Of a stretch of DNA of 64,000 nucleotides, positions 56,669 through 64,000 are shown piece by piece. The stretch lies in contig OZ038468.1 in assembly GCA_964036295.1 (NCBI GenBank), forward strand, positions 15,266,683 through 15,330,682, read 5' to 3'. The notes under the pieces are model-generated. The model did not search any database. It was not told the origin of the DNA and worked only from the letters and a program-made list of their open reading frames with translations. Position numbers and translations under genes: made by a program. Position 1 is the stretch's first letter. The number at the start of each line of letters is the position of its first letter. Source of the DNA: Plumapathes pennacea. Lineage: Eukaryota > Cnidaria > Anthozoa > Antipatharia > Myriopathidae.

Positions 56669-57947
56669 GCATTCTGGGTACAAAAAAAAGGCAGCTATCT
56701 TTAAAATGAAGTCTTTAACTTTAAATCTCTGTCTTAATATTATGTCTGACAAATGCAGTTTACAGTGAAAAAAAAAATCAGCACAATTTAGATTTGTGGT
56801 CTTAAACTGATGACGTTTCTCGCCACAACCAGCTGCGCAAATTGATTACATTTATTTCCTTTTCATGAAAACAACTAAAAGTAAAAATAGATACATTAAA
56901 TCAAGCAAGAGACTTGCGAGGGAAAATGTGTATTTTGGGGAATAGCAGAGGCGAGAAGTGGCTGCACCCAAACAGATATTATATTAAACACGGATTCGAA
57001 ATTAAAACCATTATATCCGACGTGAATATTAATCTAAAGTCCAAAAAAAAATTAAAATTGAAGCAAGGCGCCCTAAATATTGAGGAAAAGCCATTGAAAC
57101 AGAAGGACATGCAAACAAATATAATATTTGATAAAATCACGAAGTTTGCACGATGTTTATATTCGACTACTGGAAATGAAAAACATTATTTTTGTAGAAT
57201 ATGCTTGGGGCGTCCTTTTTTTAGCGCCCGGCCGAAAATATAACGTACGAAAAATATATATTCACAAGAATAGTATATTTTCTCGAAATATTTTCTGCTT
57301 AAACCCAGCAAGGCCTAATTATGTCGACCAAAGCAAAAAGTATATTTCGTCCGATGCACTCGTACGGTCGATCGGTCAACTTTTCCCGAGAGGATCAGCT
57401 ATCTAGATATATGTTTTTTCATAATAGCAGGTTTCAGTCGATCTCCAAACTGGTATACGTCGACGGCTAAACTACGTAAAATCTCTGAAACAATTAGTCA
57501 TGACTCTAAACTTGATTTCGACGCGTTCACATACCATAAACTTGACGACACGGATTCGTGGAGTACGGGTCGATGAACGGAACTCTGCCATTTTTCCTCT
57601 CTTTTGCAGCGTACTTCATGAACCTTGGAAAGAATAAAAGTGGGAAAAATCCAGATTTCCTTGTTCTGTCGAAAACATATTACTGACCAAATATAATTGC
57701 CGGCAATTTACAATCGCGACAAGACAAGTGCGAAAATTTGTGCCACAAACCTCCACCCTAAGCCAATAAGTTTTGGTATCTGACTCCATCGAGGTATGTA
57801 ACTCGGTTGTGGCTTATGAGAATATGTATTATCGAGGGGAACACGCCAGCCGTGCCTGGGTAACACACTCCTTCCTTCCCCGTCTTCTGGATCAGTGGCC
57901 ATCTTTGAATATTTTTCTTGTTCGCTTGTCTGAAACGGCGATACCAT
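45989..57947 (-). CDS. GBA2: Non-lysosomal glucosylceramidase
   Basis: Twenty exons join in frame: 57947-57751, 57623-57535, 55944-55829, 54944-54903, 54248-54054, 53598-53281, 52214-52103, 51979-51832, 51208-51083, 50742-50585, 50215-50111, 49922-49815, 49539-49454, 48942-48877, 48674-48568, 47980-47838, 47246-47128, 46841-46728, 46559-46482 and 46243-45989. They give 893 residues, against about 930 in human. Recognisable pieces are [59 protein letters not shown] (nucleophile Glu about 461), [19 protein letters not shown] (acid/base Asp about 646 or 650), [19 protein letters not shown] and [22 protein letters not shown]2 (GH116) splits glucosylceramide into glucose and ceramide at the cytosolic face of the ER, Golgi or plasma membrane. 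I see no signal peptide, in keeping with the family. Confidence 0.96.
46456..46475. repeat. Poly-G run next to a GBA2 splice donor
   Basis: About 20 G on the plus strand (C in the GBA2 transcript) begin 6 bases beyond the donor of the exon at 46559-46482. Confidence 0.9.
47315..47460 (-). repeat. Diverged copy D of the 'GTCTGAAATAGGG' repeat
   Basis: The plus strand reads 'gggagtgtgccgcgctgttg', then 'cttactctatttcaaacc' and 'atcccagaccaaa', which are antisense counterparts of the family blocks. It is in a GBA2 intron. Confidence 0.6.
47483..47565 (+). repeat. Partial copy B of the 'GGACACC / GTGTCCGTCTTA' repeat
   Basis: It reads 'taagacggacaccctcggga', then 'tcagctccaactgtccgttt' and 'gaggtgtctgtctta', and stops at 'aatagagctcat'. 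It lies in a GBA2 intron. Confidence 0.85.
47609..47822. mobile_element. Uninterrupted 'GGCCGATTTACACGGTGC' MITE
   Basis: The left end 'ggccgatttacacggtgctt' is inverted against the right end 'taaaatcgcaccgtgtaaaa'. Interior arms 'cgattgtcgcatgcgat' and 'atcgcacgcaacaatcg' are also opposed, so the whole 214 bp can fold back. It ends 15 bp before the GBA2 exon at 47980-47838. Confidence 0.85.
48021..48385. repeat. Inverted-repeat cluster and poly-T tract
   Basis: 'gagaccctctcac' (48022-48034) and 'gtgagagggtct' (about 48250-48261) are inverted. Two 23-bp palindromes, 'cattttcgtatgatacgaaa'+'atg' (48206-48228, perfect around its centre) and its near-copy at 48298-48320, lie 92 bp apart. A T run of 39 follows at 48347-48385. 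All are in a GBA2 intron. Confidence 0.65.
49040..49241 (-). mobile_element. TTAA/CCCTTT MITE, antisense copy in a GBA2 intron
   Basis: TTAA at 49040-49043 is followed by 'ccctttaaagagtgatga', and the other end reads 'cttggagtgaaagggttaa' (TTAA 49238-49241). Interior blocks such as 'ctcaccagagatgtcataca' are antisense to the copies at 51233 and 52726. Confidence 0.9.
49605..49790 (+). repeat. Dispersed 'ACTACGTCCACACTAACGCG' repeat
   Basis: The segment begins 'gagactacgtccacactaac' and carries repeated 'gttttcga' blocks. A truncated relative is at 28955-29058. It is non-coding and sits in a GBA2 intron, close to the donor of the exon at 49922-49815. Confidence 0.6.
50449..50535 (+). repeat. 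Dispersed repeat with a 'GGGCTAACGCTTGAAACGTCAGC' core
   Basis: 'tctgacgaagggctaacgct' followed by 'tgaaacgtcagc' matches the motif at 26918-26960. The boundaries are not clear. Confidence 0.5.
51233..51439 (+). mobile_element. TTAA/CCCTTT MITE in a GBA2 intron
   Basis: The left end reads 'ttaaccctttcgttcccaag' and the right end 'aggaatgaaagggttaa', so TTAA lies on both sides (51233-51236 and 51436-51439) of inverted 'ccctttc(g/a)ttcc' termini. At 207 bp it is one of the best-preserved copies. Confidence 0.93.
52320..52560 (+). repeat. (CAA)n and purine-rich tract
   Basis: CAA/ACA units and 'agaagga' purine stretches extend over about 240 bp. The minus strand gives Cys/Ser/Leu-rich pseudo-ORFs. 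It is in the GBA2 intron before the exon at 52214-52103. Confidence 0.9.
52591..53211. mobile_element. Large inverted-repeat element containing other elements
   Basis: The outer ends are inverted: 'gcctggttttcacgcgtgac' on the left and 'cttgcgttactcgtgaaaac'+'caggc' on the right. Inside, 'gctggtttaccgcgtacgac' (about 52938) is inverted against 'cgtcgtacgtgtaaaccagc' (about 53147-53166), marking a second element. The TTAA MITE at 52726-52936 is a third. The interior is rich in 'cttgtgcttatgcttgcgct' type words. No coding capacity is seen. Confidence 0.75.
52726..52936 (+). mobile_element. TTAA/CCCTTT MITE, reference copy
   Basis: The left end is 'ttaaccctttcactcccgag' and the right end 'cttaggagtgaaagggttaa', giving 16-base inverted termini with TTAA at both edges. 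The interior carries 'gtatcaaaagccaagttctc' and 'gagaattgatagtttaatca'. At 211 bp it is the clearest copy of the family. Confidence 0.95.
53655..53960 (-). repeat. Nearly complete antisense copy E of the 'GTCTGAAATAGGG' repeat
   Basis: On the plus strand it carries five to six 'ccctatttcagaccaaa'-type units between 'gtactcctcaaaattttggg' with 'tgtgccgcccggga' and 'gataccctttggggcggca'. This is the reverse of the copy at 5195-5515. It abuts the GBA2 exon at 53598-53281 on one side and ends about 95 bp from the exon at 54248-54054 on the other. Confidence 0.85.
54300..54800 (+). repeat. Purine-rich tract with a 117-bp tandem duplication
   Basis: About 500 bp are almost entirely A and G on the plus strand (pyrimidine in the GBA2 transcript). 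Within it the segment beginning 'agaaagcaagagaaaatacg' at 54451 repeats at 54568, a period of 117 bp, including 'aaaggagctgtcaagagc'. It sits just upstream of the GBA2 exon acceptor at 54248. Confidence 0.9.
55065..55122. repeat. 58-bp imperfect hairpin in a GBA2 intron
   Basis: The arms 'ttgcaccatgcttagattg' and 'caatccaagtatggtgcaa' are inverted with two mismatches over 19 bp. The loop contains the self-complementary 'aatgcatt'. Confidence 0.6.
55985..56095 (+). repeat. Degraded fragment of the TTAA/CCCTTT MITE
   Basis: It shares 'aactgtatgagtgacgtggt' and 'gagaaatgactgtttgatca' with the family. The ends are not visible. It lies just upstream of the GBA2 exon at 55944-55829. The rest of this 1.6-kb intron is AT-rich, with a long T run at about 56646-56668. 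Confidence 0.65.
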
Positions 57948-58566
57948 TCACAACAAGTCAGCGGTTATGTAGAGAACACGCCCGCGTTCACCTTAGCAGC
58001 GGTTTTCCACATTTACGAACTTCATGTTGTTTATCATAAAATTATGTTGTCCCATATGACAATCACTTCATGTTGTGTACTAACGTAACATACAGTTGGA
58101 TTTCGTAATGGTTTGTATGGGAGATTTTGGTCGGTCACGAAACTCAAATTTTACTGGAATATTAAAACTGAAACTTTCATACCTTGTTAATTCTGTGTGT
58201 ATTTTCTTGCTGCTGTAGCTATTTCAAGCGATCTGCTCGCTTGATCATCTCTGATCACCCCAGAAAATCAATCACTCTCAGAACACAAAGAATATTAACA
58301 GACAGACGTGGTAAACACAATTTAATGATTTCATACATACATGTATGGGTAACCTTACAATGCCTGAGTGATGAAAGTAATATTAAAATAAAGCTTGGAA
58401 TTTAAAATTATTTTCAGAACAAAGTAGCTAGCCTGGTAATTACATTTTCAAAATTACATTTTCAGATTTCACTGCTGGACACATTGCGTTTTAGAAAAGT
58501 AATCCTATCAGTAAAACAGCTGAAGACAAAGTTGATAGGAAGACTTTTCACTTTATTTGTGTAAGC
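57948..58566. other. GBA2 upstream region / SHLD2 downstream region
   Basis: These 619 bp lie between the SHLD2 stop and the GBA2 start, both on the minus strand. They should contain the GBA2 promoter. I see no exon and no clear core promoter motif. Confidence 0.5.
58552..58557 (-). terminator. Poly(A) signal AATAAA of SHLD2
   Basis: The minus strand reads AATAAA ten bases beyond the SHLD2 stop codon. This implies a very short 3' UTR, although later signals may also be used. Confidence 0.6.
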
Positions 58567-61377
58567 TCAAGAAGGGAACATTCCAAGTGAAAAATGTCTG
58601 TGTACCACAAAGCTATTTTCATCCAACGATGTATGGCAGAGAAGAACAAGAGCTCTAGGTTTCTTATCAAGGATCAGATCCCGGACTGTGTTGGTGAACA
58701 CATCCAGATTTTCATCAGTTTGAACGGCCAGGTTTCTGGCCGGAAAACCTTGAAACAGCTGCAGCGCTCCATCATGTTTCACCTCAACATCTTCAATTAT
58801 TCTCTTTCCATCTGTCAGACTCACAGTAAAGGGTTTGTAACAGTATGAAACAGTTGCCTTGTAAAGTGGATTGTTTGCCACACAGTAAGCACAAAGGGTG
58901 TAAATACCGTTTTTGTCTTGGGTAAGGGGGCGTGAGCATGTACCACATCCAGTGTACACAAACTTGTGTGCCCCAGTTCCTAAGTCTTTGGTACCACTTT
59001 CTCCTGTTAATCTCAATGAGGCATTGCTGAAATGAAATGTCACTGATGAAACACAAGCTTCAACCTCTGCTGCTCCACTGTACTGGGCCTCAAACAAGTC
59101 TGTGATGGTGTTAAACTTACGAGCTCTGCTGACACCATGGATGGCAAATTTTGAGCGGATTTCAGATGCATTTGGGTCAACTTTAGTGAGCTCTTTTTTA
59201 GATGACTTGGGTGTTGAGTGCAGCACAAATGAACTGCTCCTGGTGTCATATTTGACTGTGACATACAACATTTCCCAGACTTGGTTTATTCCTGCTTGAA
59301 GTTCTCTCACCCAAGCAGCCTGCTGTCCCCACAAACACAGTTTAATGAGTTGATCAGGAGTCTCAGAAAAACCTGAAAAGAAACAGTATATAAGCTCTTT
59401 GCTCTTTGATAGAGACTTAATACTCAAAACATCTAATCCAACACAAAATATCACATTGACTGTACTGTAGGTTGCTACATGCACATTCTAAAACAAACAA
59501 CACACAGACAATGAAGAGGAGAGGCTCCTGAACTACCAAGAATGCTGCATAGTTTTGATGGGAGTGCCTGCCACCCGGTTCTCAAAACCCTTACAGTATG
59601 CTACTTTGGACCAAAATATACCATTTTTCAACCATATTTCAGACCTGTATTCCAATAATTTTTGCCCTAAATGCATTTCAGTCCTGTATCTAAAAAATGT
59701 GTACCTTATATCAGACCAAACCAATACCACTTGGCTTTGACCCCCAAATAAATGATTGTTACAATTACTGGTTTCTTACCTACAGTAACTGTAAGTTATT
59801 GTTAATCTGACAGTACTTCACAAATATACAACATATAAATATAGAACATATATACAGGGGGCATGATTAAACTGAGGCAATAAAGACAGTTACAAAGAGA
59901 ATGGAACAAACAGAGAAATTTCAGTCACAAGACAATAGTGAAATTTGGTCAACATGGCAAGCTTACTTAAAACAATCTTGGGTAGTTGTTCATTTCTAAA
60001 TGAGTACACTCCTTTCACTGTTGCTGAAACATTCACTGATGTGAGTAAGCCTCGAAAATGTACCAAGGTGTTGTCTTCCAAATCTGCAATCTTCCTGAAC
60101 ACCACCTCTTTCTTGGCATGAGCTGATGTGAACAAGAAGGGGTGGCTCTCTTTTGTCCATGAAATGAGTTGATCAAGCCTCTCTTGTGACACAAGCTGAC
60201 GCCACTCAGTGGAGAGCGGCTTTTTTGGCTGATGAAGATTGTACAAGTTCGACCTGTGCGTTGTCTGCCCCACGTTTTCACTTCGCCAACTTGTGATTTG
60301 GATAGACGTGGCGACCATGAAATCGCCAGGCAAAATCCTCTCTGTCCAAGAAGATGCTTCTCTCCAAAGTGTGAGCTTAAAATAAGACTTTGACTCATCT
60401 GCGACTAAGAGAGATGACAAAGGCACGTACTGCCCAACACTTGGACCAGACCTGATTTGAATCTCACGAATGACATTCACTTGAAGAACCACAAAGACGA
60501 TGTTGACCAATGATCCTTTCTCGTTGCATTCAACGAGGTTTGATAAGCGATCACAAACTCTTGGTAAAAGAGGGGCATGCTTCATTTGAGCAGTATCTCT
60601 CTTTAATGCAGTAGCAGTGGTTTCTATCCCTGCTCCAGATGATGCGCTGGAACTGCTCCCTGAAAACCGAAAAGAACCTGCCCAGTTCTGAGTGTAAACG
60701 TCATCAGCAACGCAAGGATGAGTTGAAATGCATTTGTCGGCACTCTCAGTGTCTTCATCCTGCAGTATTTCACTTCCTCTGTTTTTGTCGACACCTTCAC
60801 TATCTTCTAAAAGATCAGAACTGGGAGCCAAAGTCTCCAGGAGTAAGCGCTGACTTGCTTCATTAATGCACTGAAATTCATTTTGAAGAACTACATCTTG
60901 CGAGGATTCACGCTGGTTTTTGTCAGGATTCGAATCATTGGTTTGCACAGCTGCTGGTGCAGAATCTGTCGCCGCACATCCAAGAAACTCACTATCCAAG
61001 TAAAAAGTTAGGGACTCTTGTAAGCACTCGACATTATAATCGAGTCTTATGTCACTCTCTTTCTCGCTGTCACCAGATGCTTCTCTGCTGAATTCGGGAA
61101 GGACGAACTTCGCTCCGTCAAAGTGCAGGTGGGTTTCTTTCCATGCAATTCTCGTTAGATCTTTTGACTGTGCTTCTTGATCTCCTGAAAAGCAAAAGAT
61201 GCGTACAGTAGTGTGATGTCTCAGTTGATCATATGAAATAGAGTGCAACTTTCCCTATACTTTTCCACTCTCCAATCTTGTGTTGACTGCCGTACCTGAT
61301 CTTTGTCTCTTTCGCCCGAAATCTCGGCAAATGCACGGAGCTTTGAAAACAAACACTTTGACTTTCTCGGCCGCCAT
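58567..61377 (-). CDS. SHLD2: Shieldin complex subunit 2 (FAM35A) homologue
   Basis: Three exons fit in frame: 61377-61296, 61184-59967 and 59372-58567, giving 701 residues. The N-terminus MAAEKVKVFVFKAP...SKDLTRIAWKETHLHF resembles the start of human SHLD2, the part that binds SHLD3-REV7. A long acidic, Ser-rich linker (about 60-250) follows, then OB-type domains. Family pieces are REIQIRSGPSVGQYVPLSSL with LLVADESKSYFKLTLWREAS, FRGLLTSVNVSATVKGVYSF, LIKLCLWGQQAAWVREL and a zinc ribbon (VYTGCGTCSRPL...YTLCAYC), ending SLDENSFVVHRHFSL. In vertebrates shieldin binds single-stranded DNA at double-strand breaks, blocks end resection downstream of 53BP1-RIF1 and favours end joining. The C-terminal OB folds and zinc ribbon bind DNA. 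Function in this animal is inferred by homology. Confidence 0.9.
59535..59755 (-). repeat. Diverged copy F of the 'GTCTGAAATAGGG' repeat in SHLD2 intron 2
   Basis: 'gggagtgcctgccacccggt', 'accatatttcagacctgtat' and 'ccttatatcagaccaaacc' are antisense counterparts of the family blocks. It is more degraded than the copy at 53655-53960. Confidence 0.65.
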
Positions 61378-61512
61378 CTTGAATCTACGGTCAGCGGTAG
61401 CCATACAAAGTGTATGCGTGTGAAGCCGCTGACTAGAGTTGAGTCTTCAAACAATCATGGTCGATTAGAGTCCCTGTTGAAGACTTTATTGAAGATCTCA
61501 GATCAATTTATC
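61378..61512. promoter_or_regulatory. Putative bidirectional promoter of SHLD2 and the C9orf85-like gene
   Basis: Only 135 bp separate the SHLD2 start codon (61377, minus) from the C9orf85-like start (61513, plus). There is no TATA box. 'ggccgccatcttg' beside the SHLD2 ATG resembles a YY1-type CCATCTT site, which is common at TATA-less housekeeping promoters. Confidence 0.6.
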
Positions 61513-63311
61513 ATGAGTACAAGAAAAGGTGGCAGTGTAAAAAAAGCCCAGAAGTATCAAAACAAGACAGCGTTCAGGAACGATCTCCATGACAGCAGCA
61601 AACGAACCAAACAGATCAACAGTCTGGAAGTGACAGGAGTTTGTGCCAGATGCAAAGATGTCATCGACTGGAGGAAGAAATACAAGAAATATAAACCTCT
61701 TGCGGCGCCAAGAAAGTGGTAAGGTCACGACATAGGATTTTGCATGGTATAGTATTAAACTCATCGCCAAGCTACTGTTACGTAAACAAAGCCAGGTCAC
61801 TTTAACCCTTTCACTTCCAAGATCAAAATGCAGATTCTCTAACCATTCAAGAAGAAACTGTATGAGTGACATAGTGAGAATTGAAGTTCAATCAGTTTTT
61901 ATCTGAGCAAGGTGTCAAAAGCCAAGTTCTCTTTACTGTATGATAGAACTCTGGTCAGGGACTGCAGGAGAAAACTGAAGTTGGTCATTCTTGGGGAGTG
62001 AAAAGGTTATACATTGTTTGGTTACTTATGAGTCAGTAGATCTATTTTTTTTTTTTTTTTTATTAACAAAAAGGTTTTATTTTGTATTCTGATCCTGTCA
62101 AGATCTTAGGTACATGTAAGATCCTGTTGATATAGATGCCACAGGACTTTGTGCCCATGTTACATGTACAGTAACTCAACATAATGGTATTGACATTGAG
62201 AACCTTGGGCCTGCCACATGACCTAAATCAATGTACTAATACTTGACTATGTTGATGTTTTGTTCTCAGCATAAAATGCCAACAGAAGTCAGTGAAGCAC
62301 GCCTATCATACAATTTGTTCAAACTGTGCTCGGGAAGCTGGTGTTTGTGAAAAGTGTGGACAGCAAAAAGATATCGTGGCTCAGTAAGTGAGGGGTAATA
62401 AACAATAAACTACAAGTTTGATGAGAAAATGTCCAGGGATATTTGTCTATGGATACTATCTGTTCCAAGAGTTGGACTGTGAGCTTCGAGGAACAGATTA
62501 TTTCCAAGAACAAATACTAAAGCCAAAAGTGGTTTATTCACAAGATGTGAATCTCTGAAGTTTAAAAGTTTAGTTGGGTCCTAAAATGTTCTTCGTATCC
62601 TGATTGTGTTTACAGTACCAGTTAATTCATAACTATGTATTATGTTATGTATGTTGTGTTATGTCAAGTTGTCAAAATTGTATCTTTAATTTGAAGGGTG
62701 AAGCCAATGCCATCAGAACAAGCTGCTCAGGACAGCCAGATGCAAGAAGAAATTAAAATGATGTCAGAAAGGCAAAGAAGTAAGCTCTGGATCTCCAATA
62801 CTAACTGGTTATGAGAACAACATTCAAGTCTAATTATGTCAATCTTCCCAAACAAATTAATATACCAGTCTCCTGTTATGATGACTGCTAGTATACAGTC
62901 AATTCCCTCTTAACGGACACCCTTCTAAGATGGACACCTCTCTTAGATGGACACCTGGTAGAAGTGGTCCCCGTCGTTTCTTCAGTCATTTACTTTAACT
63001 GAACTCTCTTTAAGATGGACACCTCTAAAACAGACAGTTGGAGCTGATACTGAGGGTGTACGTCTTAAAGGTAGTTAAGTGTATTTGCTGTTTACTTTCT
63101 CATGCTCTTCTTGTTTTCCTTAGGGTCATTCTTCAGACACATTTCCTCAGGCAAGGATGGAGAATCTCAGGACATAACAAGTGAAGTGAATCATAAGACG
63201 ATTAAAGGTGAAGGAGAGACCAGGTCTGCAGAAGATACTCTAGACTTGTCAGACTGTTTAGAAGATGATCTTGAAGATGATTCAGAGGATGAAGAGCAAG
63301 GTCTATCCTGA
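61513..63311 (+). CDS. C9orf85: C9orf85-like zinc-ribbon protein
   Basis: Four exons join in frame: 61513-61718, 62270-62383, 62697-62779 and 63124-63311, giving 196 residues. The order of pieces matches human C9orf85 as I recall it: a basic start (MSTRKGGSVKKAQKYQNKTA FRND in two runs), SKRTKQINSLEVTGVCARCK, DVIDWRKKYKKYKPL, then CIKCQQKSVKHAYHTICSNC and GVCEKCG. Several C-x2-C pairs (CARC, CIKC, CSNC, CEKC) suggest one or two zinc ribbons. The C-terminal exon is acidic (LEDDLEDDSEDEEQ). No function is established for the family that I know of. The conserved basic and zinc-binding character suggests nucleic-acid or protein binding, which is inference. It is transcribed away from SHLD2. Confidence 0.88.
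61802..62010 (+). mobile_element. TTAA/CCCTTT MITE in intron 1 of the C9orf85-like gene
   Basis: It starts 'ttaaccctttcacttccaag' and ends 'ggggagtgaaaaggttat', where the right TTAA has changed to TTAT. Interior blocks 'gtatgagtgacatagtgaga' and 'gtgtcaaaagccaagttctc' are typical. A T run lies at about 62045-62064. Confidence 0.9.
62895..63072 (-). repeat. Copy C of the 'GGACACC / GTGTCCGTCTTA' repeat, opposite strand
   Basis: The plus strand reads 'agtcaattccctcttaacgg', 'acacctctcttagatggaca' and 'gacagttggagctgatactg', the reverse complement of the copy at 8572-8735 over its full length. It is in intron 3 of the C9orf85-like gene. Confidence 0.85.
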
Positions 63312-63441
63312 CACTAGTGATTAGTGACAAAAATAAGAAAGAAATGTTGAATTGAAGCAAGGTTTGTGGTGAGGGTTATAACTAGCGAGGTACTGTGCTA
63401 GAATTTGCCCTAGCAGTTCTTTTCATCCCTGTTGTCATCCA

Positions 63442-63520
63442 GGGGCCAATTCAATAAAGCATTATTTTACAAGTGTATTTATTGTAAAACACATTTGTAA
63501 ATGTTTATTGAATTGGCCCC
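63442..63520. mobile_element. 79-bp fold-back element with GGGGCCAATTCAATAAA ends
   Basis: The left end 'ggggccaattcaataaa' is a perfect inverse of the right end 'tttattgaattggcccc'. Inner arms 'acaagtgtatttattgtaaa' and 'cacatttgtaaatg' are partly paired. It lies about 130 bp after the stop of the C9orf85-like gene, inside its likely 3' UTR. Confidence 0.85.
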
Positions 63521-63582
63521 AGGAATATGTCATTTTACCTGACTAGGAACAACGCTAGACAAGTCTTGTTTGGGTTTACTAC

Positions 63583-63588
63583 AATAAA
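63583..63588 (+). terminator. Candidate poly(A) signal of the C9orf85-like gene
   Basis: AATAAA on the plus strand lies 272 bp after the stop codon, followed within 20 bp by a second AATAAA (63598-63603). An earlier AATAAA lies inside the fold-back element at 63442-63520. Confidence 0.5.
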
Positions 63589-64000
63589 CTTTTATACAAT
63601 AAAATTTTATGTAATGAATATTTACTTTGTCACGTTGAAAATCCCCTCAAAATGGGCATAACATTTTATTTGGGGGGGGAGGGACAGTGGAAAACAAACA
63701 TTTGCCTAAAGGAGTCCCCCCCCAAAAACAAACAAATAAACAAACAAACAAACAAACAAACAAAAAATGCATGTTCAAGGAAACAAAAACTTATAAAAAA
63801 ATTTATACACGACTGCAGCGTGTCCCCACTGGCAACACGTCTTGAAAAAAAGATACTTTGAAAGTAGGATCCTTTTGTCAACAAGCTATTAATATGCAGT
63901 ATCGTGTCAGGGGAAGACCATTTTGTCAAGCCCCTTTATACGGCAAAAAAATAACAATATTAATACAAATCAGTGGTATTTTTGTTCGTCTCTGTGCCAT

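Larger units (their letters stand above)
63312..64000. other. 3' flank of the C9orf85-like gene
   Basis: Besides the fold-back element and poly(A) signals, this end holds a G run (63671-63679), a C run and (AAAC)n microsatellite (63717-63765). No exon is seen. Confidence 0.6.

Noticed and set aside
56914..57406. Two overlapping plus-strand ORFs (109 and 92 codons) in the large GBA2 intron
   Set aside because: They overlap in different frames in AT-rich DNA, are Lys/Ile/Asn-rich and show no domain. A degraded transposon remnant is possible but not supported.

Overview
The window is animal nuclear DNA, most likely from an anthozoan cnidarian (a stony coral or sea anemone). The clues are AT-rich DNA, many short phase-consistent exons with GT-AG introns, an intronless FoxQ2-type forkhead gene, death-fold/NB-ARC/TPR receptor-like genes of the kind expanded in anthozoans, and a dense load of short inverted-repeat elements in introns and spacers. 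I have assigned no species. Exon joins were worked out by hand from reading frame, splice consensus and remembered family sequences, and no search was run.

Layout. (1) 73-3515, minus: 5' part of an RCC1-repeat gene running off the left edge. (2) 4006-8032, plus: a DED-NB-ARC-TPR protein, head to head with gene 1. (3) 8033-21244: a 13-kb gene-poor stretch whose only gene is an intronless FoxQ2-type forkhead factor (15234-16244, minus). (4) 21245-29762, plus: RIOK2 in 11 coding exons, with a minisatellite of about 21 copies in intron 9. (5) 30637-36136, minus: an unrecognised six-exon gene convergent with RIOK2. (6) 37790 (or 37649)-41951, plus: a CARD-NB-ARC-TPR protein, a paralogue of gene 2 with the same three-exon, phase-1 structure. 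(7) 45989-57947, minus: GBA2, non-lysosomal glucosylceramidase, in 20 coding exons. (8) 58567-61377, minus: SHLD2 (shieldin subunit 2) in three coding exons. (9) 61513-63311, plus: a C9orf85-like zinc-ribbon protein whose start lies 135 bp from that of SHLD2.

How the genes relate. Genes 2 and 6 are the striking pair. The same NB-ARC-TPR engine carries a death effector domain in one and a CARD in the other, each on its own first exon, so they look like a modular signalling pair feeding caspase-type death-fold partners. RIOK2 (40S ribosome maturation), GBA2 (sphingolipid turnover), SHLD2 (choice of DNA break repair) and C9orf85 are unrelated housekeeping-type genes. SHLD2 and C9orf85 probably share a bidirectional promoter.

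Repeats. At least five non-autonomous inverted-repeat families are visible. The most informative is a roughly 200-bp family with TTAA ends followed by CCCTTTCACTCC-like termini, as expected for a piggyBac-type MITE. It has six to seven near-complete copies and several fragments. One copy abuts the CARD gene so closely that its TTAA supplies the stop codon. Two clear cases of elements nested within elements give a relative order of insertion.
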